From Typhlomys cinereus (taxonomy: Eukaryota > Chordata > Mammalia > Rodentia > Platacanthomyidae), in contig JALPQD010000044.1 of assembly GCA_023101885.1 (NCBI GenBank), positions 7,035,565-7,099,564 on the forward strand: a stretch of 64,000 bases of DNA, in the 5' to 3' direction. This document shows positions 20,363 through 32,500 of this stretch, in pieces. Position numbers and translations under genes: made by a program. The notes beneath the pieces were generated by a model, which did not search any database, was not told the origin of the DNA, and saw only the letters and a list, made by a program, of their open reading frames with translations. The first letter of the stretch is position 1. Each line of letters begins with the position of its first letter.

Positions 20363-23300
20363 TTTTTTTTTTATACATTTTTTATTATTATTTCCGCTCA
20401 TACAAACTTAATAGGTACACCAGTTCCCTCCTCCTCCCCCCGAACCCCCTGCTCCTCCTCCCCTCATCCCTCCCTCCCTATACCCCAGTGCCTCCCCCCC
20501 AATTCTCAAGAGTCCTTTATTGTGCATGCCTGACTGTCCTCTGGGCCTTCCTCTCAGATGATGTACAAGGACCCAGTGGCATTTCCCTGAACCCTTTCCC
20601 GTGTTCCCCTTAAGCATAGGAACACTACTGTGGCTGTCAATTCCTTGCCTCCAAGGATCTTGGTGCCTTTAGCAGATGCTAGACTTTGTGGGGTCAATAG
20701 TGTGTTGGACATGGTGCAGGGCATGCAAAGTCCAATTATGATTGCTTCGGCCCTAACTTGTGTGGAGTATCTTGCAAATCATTGCTCCTCCCATCCTTGT
20801 GCTCTTACAGTCTTACCGCCCCCTCTTCCGCAAATGTCCCTGAGCTTCAGGATGGGGAGAGATTAGTCTGGCCTAGTTCTAGGTGGTTGATATAGAGTCT
20901 TTGAAGTTCTGGATTGTGGTTTGTTGATTTTCTTTTGCAGTTTTGCTGCTCCTGCAATGCCCTTCACTCCATCCTGATGGGCATTGTATGTCACCCCCTG
21001 GCCAGAGACAAAAAGCTGTTAAACTGGAGTCTTGTTATAAGAGCACATTCAAGGGTAGATGTAATAAAAGTAGGAAACCTCAGTGAGGGAGGGGTCAGTT
21101 ACCCATTTGCAAAATGATTACTTTTTATCTGCCAGACTGTATGCCCTCCCCTTCTGGTGAGATCATACCCCCTCAGTTGTAAATGATCAGGAACGAACGT
21201 CTGTGAATTTAACCAGGTGTCACATTACTTACTTGCATTCCTTGATGGAGGCCTATTTTCTCTGCTGTAACATGGTCCCCTCTCTCCTTGTTTTGGTGTG
21301 GCCCTCCAACCCCATCCCTCCTGTTCATAATACTTGCAATTACTGTACGTATTACATAGATTTACCTTTGAGTGTCTCAAGGTGGGCTGGGTGGGTTTGG
21401 TACTAGGAGCCACCTATTAGGGAGTACATACGGCGCTTAATTTTCTGGGTTTGGGATACTTCACTTAATATAATTGTTTCTAATGACATCCATTTCCCGG
21501 CAAATTCTGGTAATTCATCATTTTTGATGGCTGAGTAGTACTCCATTGTATAGATGTACCACAGTTTCCTTATCCACTCATCAACTGTTGGACATTTGGG
21601 TTGATTCCATGACTTTGGTATTGTAAACAGTGCTGCTATGAACATGGTCGTGCTTGTGCTATGGAGGTGAACCTCTGCTGCATGGGGGGTTATTCCCAAA
21701 AGTGGAATAGCAGGGTCATATGGCATTTTAATCTTTAATTTCTTTAAGAATCTCCAGACGGCTCACCAGAGTGGCTGTATGAGCCTGCATTCCCACCAGC
21801 AATGTAGGAGAGTTCCCCTTTCTCCACATCCTCTCCAGCATTTGTTGTTGTTTGTATTGTAGATTTTTGCCATCCTGACCGGGGTGAGATGATATCTCAG
21901 GGAGGTTTTGATTTGCATTTCCCTGATGGCTAAGGATGTGGAGCATTTTTTAAGATATTTGTTAGATCTTTTAATTTCATCCCTGGTAAAGTTTCTTTTA
22001 AGTTCCAAGGCCCATTTTTTTTATTAATACCTTTTTTATTATTATTTCAGCTCATACAAACTTAATAGGTACACCAGTTCCCTCCCTCCCTCCTCCTCCC
22101 CCCAAACCCCTGCTCCCCCTCCCCTCACCCCTCCCTCCCCATCCCCCCGTGCCTCCTGCCCCAATTCCCAGAGTCCTTTCTTGTGCATGCCTGACTCTAC
22201 TCTGGACCTCCTCTCCGATGACGTACAAGGATCCAGTGGCATTTCCCTGAACCCTTTCCTGTGTTCCCCTTAAGCATAGGAACACTACTGTGGCTGTCAA
22301 TCCCTTGCCTCCAAGGATCTTGGTGCCTTTAGCAGATGCTAGACTTTGTGAGGTCAATAGTGTGTTGGACATTGCACTGGGCATGCAAAGTCCAATTATG
22401 ATTGCTTCGACCCTAACTTGTGTGGAGTATCTTGCAAATCATTGCTCCTCCCTTCCTTTTGCTCTTACACTCTTACCGCCCCCTCTTCCGCAAATGTCCC
22501 TGAGCTTCAGGATGGGGAGAGATTAGTCTGGCCTAGTTCTAGGTGGTTGATATAGAGTCTCTGAAGTTCTGGATTGTGGTTTGTTGATTTTGTTCTGCAG
22601 TTTTGTTGCTCCTGCAATGCCCTTCACTCCATCGTGATGGGCACTGTATGTCACCCCCTGGCCAGAGACAGAAAGCTGTTAAACTGGAGTCTTATTATAA
22701 GAGCACATTCAAGGGTAGATGTAATACTTATACCCAAAATTGGAATCACAGGGTCATATGGCATTTGGCAATGGGAGGGGTCAATCACCCATTTGCAAAA
22801 TGGTTACTTTTTAATCTGCCAAGGCCCATTTTTTAATTGGGCCATTGGTTTCCTTGGTGTTTAATTTTAAGTTCTTTGTACTCTCTGGATAATAGAACTC
22901 TGTCAGATATGTGGTTAGTGAAGATTTTCACCCATTCTGTGGGTAGCCTTTGTGCTTTATCTGAACAGAAGCTCTTTAATTTCATAAGATCCCATCTGTT
23001 GAGTGTTGGTTGTATTGACTGCGCTATTGGATTTCCTGTTAGGAACTGTTGGCCTAGTCCAATCAGCTTCAGGGAGTTCCCTACCCTTTCAACTAAGGTT
23101 TTTTATAGTCTCTGGTCTTATATTGAGGTCCTTGATCTATTTGGAATTAATTCTTGTACATGGTGACAAGTACAGGTCCAGTTTTGATCTTCTGCATGTG
23201 GAGATCCAGTTTTGCCAGCACCATTTGTTGAAGATGCTGTTCTTTTTCCATTGGATTCTTTGGGCCTCTTTGTCAAAGATCAAATGGTTGTAGTTGTGTG

Positions 23301-24478
23301 GGCTTATATCTGGGTCTTCAACCCTTATCCATTGATCTGTGTGTCTATTTTGGAGCCAGTACCAGGTTGTTTTTATAACTATGGATTTGTAGCATAGACT
23401 AAGGTTTGGTATGGTGATACCTCCAACAGTGTTTTTGTTACTCAGGATTGTTTTTGCTATCTGGGTCTTTTGTGCCTCCATATGAATTTTGAGATTGTTT
23501 GGTCAACCTCTTTAAAGAATTGCTTTGGGATTTTAATTGGTATAGCATTGAATATGTATATTGCCTTTGGTAGGATGGTCATTTTTATGATATTGATTCT
23601 GCCCAACCCAGGAACATGGGAGGTCTTTCCACTTTCTAGTGTCTTCTGTAATTTCTTTCTTTAGCGTTTTAAAGTTTTCATTGTAAAGGTCTCTTACTTC
23701 CTTGGTTAGGTGTATAGCAAGGTATTTCATTATTTTATGGGTTGTAGTAAATGGGATTGTTTCTCTCAAGGCTTTTTCACTTCTGTCATTCTGGGCATAT
23801 AGGAAGGCCTCTGATTTTTGTACATTTATTTTGTATCCTGCTACCCTGCTGAACTTCTCAATTAGTTCCAGGAGTTTCCTGGTAGAGTTTTTGGGATCAC
23901 TCAGTTATAAAATCATGTCATCAGCAAATAGAGATAATTTGTCTTCTTCCTTGCTGATTTGAATCCCTATTATCTCCCTGTCTTGTCTTATGGCTTCAGC
24001 TAACACTTCACGTACAATATTGAATAGAAGTGGTGAGAGTGGACAGCCTTGTCTACTTCCTGATTGAAGTGGGAATGCTTCAAGTTTTTCCCCATTGAGT
24101 ATAATCCTTGCTGTGGGCTTGTTGTATACAGCTTTTATTATGTTGACAAAGGTTCCTTCCATTCCAACTGTCTCTAGGGTTTTGATCATAAAGGGCTGTT
24201 GGATCTTATCAAAAGCTTTTTCTGCATCTATCGAGAGTATCATGTGGTCTTGGACTTTGGACTGGTTTATATGGTTGATTACGTTTACTGATTTGCATGT
24301 GTTGAACCAACCTTGTGTGCTGGGGATAAAGCCTACTTGATCCCCGTGAATGATCTTTTTGATATATTTTTGAATCCGATTTGCTAAGACTTTGTTGAGA
24401 ATCTTTGCATCTGTGTTCATCGAAGAGATTGGCTTATAGTTTTCTTTTTTCAGTGTATCTTTATTAGGTTTTGGGATT
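20363..24478 (-). mobile_element. Antisense L1: 3'UTR and about two-thirds of ORF2, 5'-truncated
   Basis: T-rich tail at 20363, young-type 3'UTR (ccgctcatacaaacttaatagg), ORF2 stop at 21403, ORF2 pieces including [19 protein letters not shown] text and FADDMILYL (at 23905-24420), ending near 24478 inside ORF2. Another L1 (22021-22818) is nested in it. Several frameshifts lie near 23140, 23480 and 23900. Not coding-competent. Confidence 0.85.
22021..22818 (-). mobile_element. 798-bp truncated L1 nested in the 20.4-24.5 kb L1
   Basis: Flanked by the perfect 16-bp duplication ccaaggcccatttttt (22005-22020, 22819-22834). It is only 3'UTR. Near 22725-22765 the usual 3'UTR text is replaced by 'cttatacccaaaattggaatc...gggtcatatggcattt', which resembles the ORF2 end rather than the 3'UTR. 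The same patch is found at 54129-54172. Confidence 0.9.
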
Positions 24479-24665
24479 ACATTCTATTTTATCTGCACCT
24501 GGACAATTTTTTTTTGCCAAGTAATCCTTGCCATCAGGATTCCTTTGGAAATCCTGTCTGTATTTTGACCACTTATCTGTATTGTAATCTCTCTTTTACA
24601 TCAATCTACCCTGTAGATGTGGGGAATGTGAGAACAAAGACAGAAGAATTATGACTTTCAAAAAT

Positions 24666-25970
24666 TTTTTTTCTCCCACATTTTATTTTTTTCCCCAATC
24701 ATACAAGATCAATAGATCCCCCTTGCACTCTCCCCCCATTTTTCCTTTACTTTCACTCCCCTCCCTCTCCTTCTCCCAGTTCCTCCCCCTTCCCCTTCCC
24801 ATTACCTGGAGCATCCTTTTGTGTGAATTCCAAACCTCCCTCTGAGTCCTCCACCCTAGTGAGGTGTAAGGACTCTGTGACATAACCCGCAGCCCCTAAT
24901 TGGGCTCCCTGTTAGTATGGGAACTCTATTATGACTGTTAATCCCTTACCTCTAGTACTGCCAGTGATCCATGCTAGACTTGGGGAGTCACTGACATGTC
25001 AACCATTGTGCAGGTCATGAAAAGTTTGATTATGCATAATTGGACTTTGCACGCCCTGTGTAATGTCCAACACACTATTGACCCCACAAAGTCTAGCATT
25101 TGTTAAAGGCACCAAGATCCTTGGAGGCAAGGGATTGACAACCACAGTAGTGTTCCTATGCTTAAGGGAAACACAGGAAAGGGTTCAGGGAAATGCCACT
25201 GGGTCCTTGTATGTCATCGGAGAGGAGGGCCCAGAGTAGAGTCAGGCATGCACATTAAAGGATTCTCCAGGAATTGGGGGGGGCACTGGGGGATGTGGAG
25301 GGAGGAGTGAGGGGAGGGGGAACAGGGGGGTCAGGGGGAGGAGGAGGGAGGGAGGAACTGGTGTACCTATTAAGTTTGTGAGTGGAAATAATAATAAAAA
25401 ATGTTAAAAAAGAAAAGTTCAATTATGGCTACTACTGCCCTAACTTGTGTGGAGTATCTTGTATATTGTTGGTCCTCCCCATCTTTAGGTTCTTACAATC
25501 CTGCTGCCCTCTCCTCTGCAAGTTTCCCTGAGCTTTAGAATGGGGAGAGATTTGGCTGGTCTGGTTCCAGGCGATTAATGTAGAGTCTTTGGTGTTCTGA
25601 ATTATGGTTTGTTGTTGTTTTCAGTTTTGCTTGTCCTGCACTACCCTTGGCTCCATCCTGATTATTATGGAAGGTCACCTCCTAACCAAAGATAAAAGGC
25701 TGTTTAAATGAAGATCTTAATATAAAGGGAGACTCAAAGGTAGATGGAATAGAAGTAGGACACCACAGTGAGGGGGGGGTCAGTGTCCCATTTGCTGTAT
25801 TGTTACCATCTATCTGCCAGTCCCTATACCTTCCCTAATTGGTGAGATCGAACCTCTCCAATATCAAGTGACCAGGAAGGGAAGTGAGAGTGAGCTTCAC
25901 CAGATCTCACTACTTACATGCTATACTTGTCATACTAAGCATACTACCCTCTCTCCTTTTAATAATTATG
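24666..25970 (-). mobile_element. Older antisense L1 3'UTR, interrupted
   Basis: 'ttccccaatcatacaagatcaatag', C/T-rich tract, 'gaggtgtaaggactctgtgac', then (after the insertion at 25036-25411) 'cctaacttgtgtggagtatcttg', 'ggcgattaatgtagagtctttggtg' and 'gtgaccaggaagggaagtgagagtgagc'. It stops before ORF2. The unique DNA at 24479-24665 to its left shows nothing. Confidence 0.8.
25036..25411 (+). mobile_element. Plus-strand truncated L1 3'UTR inside an antisense L1
   Basis: Reads the L1 3'UTR in sense: 'aaaggcaccaagatccttggaggcaaggg', 'gggttcagggaaatgccactgggtcc', G-rich tract, 'gtgagtggaaataataataaaaaatg' and poly(A). It is flanked by near-matching 16-mers gaaaagtttgattatg (25020-25035) and gaaaagttcaattatg (25412-25427). 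Confidence 0.85.
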
Positions 25971-25974
25971 ACTT

Positions 25975-26125
25975 TTTAAAAAGGTTTTTAAACTTTATTT
26001 AGTGTATGTGTGCTTGGCTTTTTTTTTATTTTTTTAATGTGGGACCTGGAATCCAAACTCAGGACCTTCTGCTTGTGAGGCAGAGTCTTAACCTCAAGCC
26101 ATCTCTCCAGCTTGACTTTTCTTTT
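25975..26125 (-). mobile_element. SINE fragment (reverse)
   Basis: 'aatgtgggacctggaatccaaactcaggaccttctgcttgtgaggcagagtc' and 'aagccatctctccagc' are the complement of the tRNA-like head. Only the head half is present. Confidence 0.8.
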
Positions 26126-26570
26126 TTTTTTTGTGAAAATAAATTCTTATCATTTATTTTGTAACTTTTAAATTTAGTGTTGCATACATGAATGCAGTGA
26201 ATCTATGATCATTTCACCCTTTAATCAACAACCCCATCTCTCTTCTTTCCCCCTTACAACCCTTCCCCCCCACAGGCTTTTTCTATTTTCAAGTCTTTTG
26301 ACATGTGGGGCTACTGGGTCTTCCGATTTGCCTTTGATGACACATGCCAGAGTACTTACTGGAGTGTGAATCATCCATCAGTGGGTATCCCATTGAGGAA
26401 AGTATCTTCCTTTTCTTCCCTATCAGCATTAGTCCTCATTGGTCTCTCAGGGAGGCATGGAGTCTCTTGGGACTTCCCCTTTCCATAGAACCAAGAATTT
26501 TCATTTTCTCACTAGCTAATACAGTCATGCTCCAAGGAGCCCTTCTTGCAGAATGATTGCCAGGAATTTT
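26126..26570 (-). mobile_element. Older Lx-like L1 3'UTR fragment
   Basis: Bases 26150-26500 carry old-L1 features (ttaatcaacaaccccatctc, 'catcagtgggtatcccattg', 'tctctcagggaggcatggagtctcttggga') that correspond loosely to 51200-51240. Assignment is by resemblance only. Confidence 0.45.
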
Positions 26571-26690
26571 TCAGTAACTGACAAGTAGCCTAATTAAAAC
26601 CTTTTGTACTTATGTGGTTCAACAAAATTGTCCAGCAAAAGCAAATACTAGGAATAATATAGCAGTAGAAGTATTACTACTAGTATTTTC

Positions 26691-27294
26691 TTTTTTCCCT
26701 CTTTCTACCAAATTCTCCTTTTGCTCTTCTCTTGAAAAAGGATATTATTATTGTTATTAATCCTAGTTTTACAACCTCAATAAGTAGGTATCCTTATCAC
26801 TCTCCTTCTCCCTTCTTTTTCCTCCCCCTCTCCCCTCTTCCCTCCTTCCTTCCTTTCCCTTCGTGGATTCAACATGCTCCTTCCCACCCTCCTGTTCATC
26901 AGCTTTTATGGGTCCCAGGGTACCTCTGGATCATCTGCTGTAGTGGGGATTCAGGTCTCTGTGGTGAACCAAGAGACCCTTCTTTGGGTGGACCCTGGTT
27001 GGGATACTACCCTTCATCTATCTAACCCCTTTCTCCTAGGGATCCTACTACTTGAAATTATTTCTCCTGAGATCCTTGTTAGTTTATGGGGGCATGTTGA
27101 TAAGTCAGCCATTGTGCACATTTGATAAGGTTAAGTCTCATTGCAAGTGAGTTTTTGGATGCAGCAGCCCTGTCTTGAGTGGAGTGGGCCATCCCATCTT
27201 TAGGCTCTTACAGTCTTATTGCCTCCTCTTCCTTGGGTTTCCTGAGCCTTAGGATAGGGAGAAATTTGTCTGGTTCGGTTCCAGATGAACATTG
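26691..27294 (-). mobile_element. Antisense L1 3'UTR, intermediate subfamily
   Basis: Perfect 16-bp duplication tactactagtattttc at 26675-26690 and 27295-27310. Inside are a C/T-rich tract, 'gtggggattcaggtctctgtggtg', 'aggctcttacagtcttattgcctcctcttcc' and 'gagaaatttgtctggttcggttccag'. Truncated in the 3'UTR. Confidence 0.85.
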
Positions 27295-27310
27295 TACTAC
27301 TAGTATTTTC

Positions 27311-27698
27311 AAGTACTATTTTGTGAGTATCTGTGGTACTTACTAAGTACTTGCAGAAGACAGAAACTGCTCAAGTACAATTAATTTTAATTAGAGGGTT
27401 TCTAATATGTAGGCAACTTCTGAAGTGGATGTTATTCAGAATGTCATGATCCTTTTCAATAATAACTAGGGAACGATGACCAAAATGTGTGTGTATGTTC
27501 AGTAAAGGAAAATTATCTTCAAATAGGGTTCCAATGTGGCTTTAGTTGTGCCTTCAGGTGAGATGTCACAAGGCATGTAAATATAACAGTGAACATAACT
27601 TTTTTGTCATGCTGGAATTGCATTATTATACCACTGAGCTAAATCCCTAGCAGATGTGTTTTTTTCCTTTTGTGTGTGTATGTATGTATGGTGTGTGT

Positions 27699-27729
<31 letters not shown>

Positions 27730-28093
27730 CATGTGCGTGTGTGTTTGGTGTTAATGCATGTAGATGAATGTATGTGTTATTACATATAGGTGAGCCTGTG
27801 TAAGAGTGTATAAGAGTGCATTTGAGTGTGTGTGCCTGTGGAGACCCAAGGCTGATATAGAGAATCATCTTCAGTGGCTCTTCCATCTTATTGTTGTGGG
27901 CCTGGGTCTCCAATTAAACCCAGAGCTAGCCAGCTTGTTCTGGAGATTACCAGGCTCTGCTTTCCAGGGGATAGAATGATAGACAGACAGCCACACTCAT
28001 GCAGCATTTTTTACTTAAGATCTGGGGATCCAAATTCAGGTCTCCGTGTTTGCTACCTTGAGAATACAGAGATTGTCTAATGTCTATTTCATT
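27311..28093 (-). mobile_element. Unique DNA, then an old (TG)n SINE and the OR upstream flank
   Basis: 27311-27660 shows no feature. 27665-27735 is (TG)n, followed by a diverged B3-like SINE body (gcctgtggagacccaaggc, ccagcttgttctggagattaccaggc) up to about 28050. 28060-28107 (tgtctatttcattgctttctctttctt) is pyrimidine-rich and, once L1-B is removed, joins directly to the olfactory receptor exon at 35303. Confidence 0.6.
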
Positions 28094-28118
28094 GCTTTCT
28101 CTTTCTTTTTTTTTTTTT

Positions 28119-28540
28119 AAGGGAACAAGGAGTTTTATTTTGGCTTACTATTGCCCAGTTATAGTTCTTTTTTTTTAAAGCAGGGATTTTATTGAAAAAT
28201 GAAAAAAAGCATAAGAAACTCTTGGATGCTCATCGAAGGGAGGCAAGGAGAAAGCCATAGCCTTAAGGTGGGAAAGCTGTAGAGCAGAGGAGATGGCTTA
28301 AGGTCAGAACAAACAGGGTGAAATCACATGGTGGGAGAGCAGGAAGAAGGGAGAGCCAATAACAGTTCTTAATCCAGCTTTGCAGGAGAGTCCACACCAA
28401 CACCGGGAACTGAGGGATCTGGCTGCACTGTATCTACATATCCACAGGACTACTGAGAGGGGCAATCCTCACTTGCCAGACCAGCATGTCTGGCCGAGTG
28501 TACAGAAGGACACCAACTTCCTTAACCAACTCCCTCCATC
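28119..28540 (-). mobile_element. 3'-transduced segment of L1-B: MaLR LTR piece plus a short retrocopy
   Basis: The outer parts (28119-28160, 28356-28540) match the MaLR LTRs (gggaacaaggagttt, ccagcttt-caggagag, ggatctggctgcac, cttgccagaccagcatgtctgg). In L1-B sense the segment ends CAAAATAAAACTCCTTGTTCCC and then poly(A), so the polyadenylation signal came from the LTR's own R region. The LTR is cut abruptly at 28540 and its other half is not at 35289. It therefore travelled with L1-B and was not split in place. Confidence 0.85.
28167..28355 (-). pseudogene. Short 3' retrocopy inside the transduced LTR, parent unknown
   Basis: Poly(T) at 28167, then the complement of CAATAAAATCCCTGCTTT (polyadenylation signal close to the tail) and about 170 bp of unfamiliar sequence. 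Short agttct-type repeats flank it where the LTR reading resumes (aacagttcttaatccagc). It looks like the reverse-transcribed 3' end of an mRNA or another element. I cannot name the parent. Confidence 0.5.
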
Positions 28541-29564
28541 TTTTTTTTTTTTTTGTATTAATTCTTTTTTTTTTTATTTCAGCTCATACAAACTTATTAG
28601 GTACACCAGTTCCCTCCCTTCCTCCTCCTCCCCCCATACCCCCTGCTCCCCCTCCCCACCCCTCTCCCTCCCCATCCCCCAGTGCCTCCCGCCCCAATTC
28701 CCAGAGAGTCCTTTCTTGTGCATGTCTGATTTTCCTCTGGGCCCTCCTCTCCGATGATGTACAAGGACCCAGTGGCCTTTCCCTGAACCCTTTCCCGTGT
28801 TCCCCTTAGGTATAGGAACACTGCTGTGGCTGCCAATCCTTTACCTCCAAGGCTCTTGGTGCCTTTAGCAGATGCTAGACTTGGTGAGGTCAACAGTGTG
28901 TTGGACAATGCGCAGGGCATGAAAAGTCCAATTATGATTGCTTCAGCCCTAACCAGTATAGAGTATCTTATATATCATTGCTCCTCCCATCCTTTTGCTC
29001 TTACACTCTTACTGCCCCCTCTTCCGCAAATTTCCCTGAGCTTCAAGATGGGGAGAGATTAAGCTGGCCTAGTTCTAGGTGGTTGATATAGAGTCTCTGA
29101 AGTTCTGGATTGTGGTTTGTTGATTTTCTTTTGCAGTTTTGCTGTTCCTGCAATGCCCTTCACTCCATCCTGGTGGGCATTGTATGTTACCCCCTGGCCA
29201 GAGACAAAAAGCTGTTAGAGTCTTGTGATAAAAGCACATTCAAAGGTAGATGTAATAAAAGTGGGAAACCATACTAAGGGAGGGGTCTATCACCCTTTTA
29301 CAAAATGGTTACTTTTTATCTGCCAGACTATATGCCCTCCTCTTCTGGTGAGATCACATCCCCTCAGTAGTAAATGATCAGGAACAAAAGTCTGTGAACT
29401 TAATCAGATGTCTCATTACTTATTTGGGTCCTTGGTAGAGGCTTATTTTCCCTGCTGTAACATGGTCCCTTCTCTCCTTGTTTCTGGTGTGGCCCTCCAA
29501 CCCCATCCCTCCTGTTCATAATCCTTGCAATTACTGTCTCTAGGTGGGCTGGGTGGGTTTGGTA

Positions 29565-32500
29565 CTAGGAGCCACCTATTAGGGAGTACATACAGCGCTC
29601 AATTTTCTGAGTCTGGGATACTTCGCTTAATTAAATTGTTTCTAATGACATCCATTTCCCGGCAAATTCCAGTAATTCATCATTTTTGATGGCTGAGTAG
29701 TACTCCATTGTATAGATATACCACAGTTTCCTTATCCACTCGTCAACTGTTGGACATTTGAGCTGATTCCATGACTTTGGTATTGTAAACAGTGCTGCTA
29801 TGAACATGGTCGTGCTTGTGCTATCGAGGTGAACCTCTGCTGTATGGGGGGTTATTCCCAAAAGTGGAATAGCAGGGTCATATGGCATTTCAATCTTTAA
29901 TTTCTTTAAGAATCTCCAGACGGCTCGCCAGAGTGGCTGTATGAGCCTGCATTCCCACCAGCAATGTAGGAGAGTTCCCCTCTCTCCACATCCTCTCCAG
30001 CATTTGTCGTTGTTTGTATTGTGGATTTTTGCCATCCTGACCGGGGTGAGATGATATCTCAGGGAAGTTTTGATTTGCATTTCCCTGATGGCTAAGGAAG
30101 TGGAGCATTTTTTCAGATATTTGTTAGACATTTTAATTTCATCTCCGGTAAAGTTTCTTTTAAGTTCCAGGGCCCATTTTTTAATTGGGCCATTGGTTTC
30201 CTTGGTGTTTAGTTTTCTAAGTTCTTTGTGCACTCTGGACAGAAGAGTTCTATCAGATGTGTGGTTAGTGAAGATTTTCTCCCATTCTGTGGGTTGCCTT
30301 TGAGCTCGTGTTATAATCTCTTTATCTGAACAGAAGCTCTTTAATTTCACAAGATCCCAACTGTTGAGAGTTGGTAGCAGTGACTGTGCCATTGGATGTC
30401 TGTTTAGGAACTGTTGGCCTAGCCCAATCAGCTCGAGGGAGTTCCCTATCCTTTCAACTATGGTTTTTATAGTCTCTGGCCTGATATCAAGGTCCTTGAT
30501 CCATTTGGAATTAAGTCTTGTACATGGTGACAGGTACAGGTCCAGCTTTAATCTTCTGCATGTGGAGATCCAGTTAGGCCAGCACCATTTGTTGAAGATG
30601 CTGTTCTTTTTCCATTGGATTCTTTGGGCCCCTTTGTCAAAGATCAAATGGCTGTAACTTTGTGGGCTTATATCTGGGTCTTCAATCCTTATCCATTGAT
30701 CTGTGTGTCTATTTTGGAGCCAGTACCAGGCTGTCTTTATAACTATGGATTGTAGTATAGACTAAGGTTTGGTATGGTAATACCTCCAGCAGTGTTTTTG
30801 TTGCTCAGGATTGTCTTTGCTATCCTGGGTCTTTTGTGCCTCCATATGAACTTTGAGATTGTTTGGTCAACTTCTTTGAAGAATTGCTTTGGGATTTTGA
30901 TTGGTATAGCATTGAATCTGTTTATTGCCTTTGGTAGGATGGTCATTTTTACGATGTTGATTCTGCCAATCCAGGAACATGGGAGGTCTTTCCACCTTCT
31001 GGTGTATTCTGCTATTTCTTTCTTTAGAGTTTTAAAGTTTTCGTTGTAAAGGTCTTTTACCTCTTTGGTTAGGTTTATACCAAGTTATTTCGTTTTTTTA
31101 GGGGCTATAGTAAATGGGATTGTTTCTCTCAAGGCTTTTTCACTTCTTTCATTCTGGGAATATAGGAAGGCTTCTGATTTTTGCACATTTATTTTGTATC
31201 CTGCCACCCTGCTGAACTTCTCAATTACTTCCAGGAGCTTCCTGGTGGAGTTTTTGGGATCACTCAGGTATAAGATCATGTCATCTGCAAATAGGGATAG
31301 CTTGACTTCTTCCTTGCCAGTTTGAATCCCTCTTATGTCCCTTTCTTGTCTTATGGCTTCAGCTAAGACTTCACGTACAATATTGAATAGAAGTGGTGAG
31401 AGTGGACAGCCTTGTCTAGTTCCTGATCGAAGTGGGAATGATTCCAATTATTCCCCATTGAGCATAATCCTTGCTGTGGGCTTGTTGTATATAGCTTTTA
31501 TTATATTGATTAAAGTTCCTTCCATTCCCACTGTCTCTAGCGTTTTGATCATAAAAGGTGTTGGATCTTGTCAAAAGCTTTTTCTGCATCTATTGAGAGT
31601 ATCATGTGGTCTTGGACTTTGGACTGGTTTACATGATGAATTACATTTATTGACTTGCGTATGTTGAACCAACCTTGTGTGCCGGGGATGAAGCCTACTT
31701 GGTCCCCATGAATGATCTTTTTAATATGTTTTTGAATCCGATTTGCTAAGACTTTGTCGAGAATCTTTGCGTCTGTGTTCATCAGGGAGATCGGCCTGTA
31801 GTTTTCTTTTTTAAGTGAATCTTTATTAGGTTTTGGGATTAAAACGATATTAGCTTCATAGAAGGAATTTGGTAGTGTTCCTTCCTTTGCTATTTGATGG
31901 AACAGTTTAAGGAGTATTGGTGTTATTAAGTCCTTAAATGTCTGGTAGAACTCTGTGCTGAATCCATCTGGTCCAGGACATTTTTTGGTGAGAAGATTCG
32001 AGATTACTTCCTCAATTTCCTTATATGTTATAGGACTATTTAAATAATTCACAACTACCTGATTCCATTTAGGTAAGTTGTGTTTACTTAGGAATTCATC
32101 CATCTCTTTTGTGTTGTCAAACTTCACAGAGTATAAGTTTTTGAAATATGATGTTATAATTCTCTGGATTTCTTGGGTATCAGTAGTGATAAGTCCATGT
32201 TCATTTCTAATTTTGTTAATTTGGGTTTTCTCTCTCTTGCTTTTGGTTAGTTTAGCTAGGGGTGTATCAATCTTGTTGATTTTTTCAAAGAACCAGCTTT
32301 TTGACTGGTTAATTTTTTCTATCGTTTTCTTAATCTCGATTTCAGATATTTCTCCCCTTATTTTGCTAATCTCCTCTCTTCTACTGCTTTTGGGATCAGA
32401 TTGCTCTAGTTTCTCTAAAGCTTTTAGCTGCATTGTTAAGTTGTTTATTTCTGATGTTTCCATTTTTTTGACGTAGGCATTAAGAGCTATGAACTTACCT

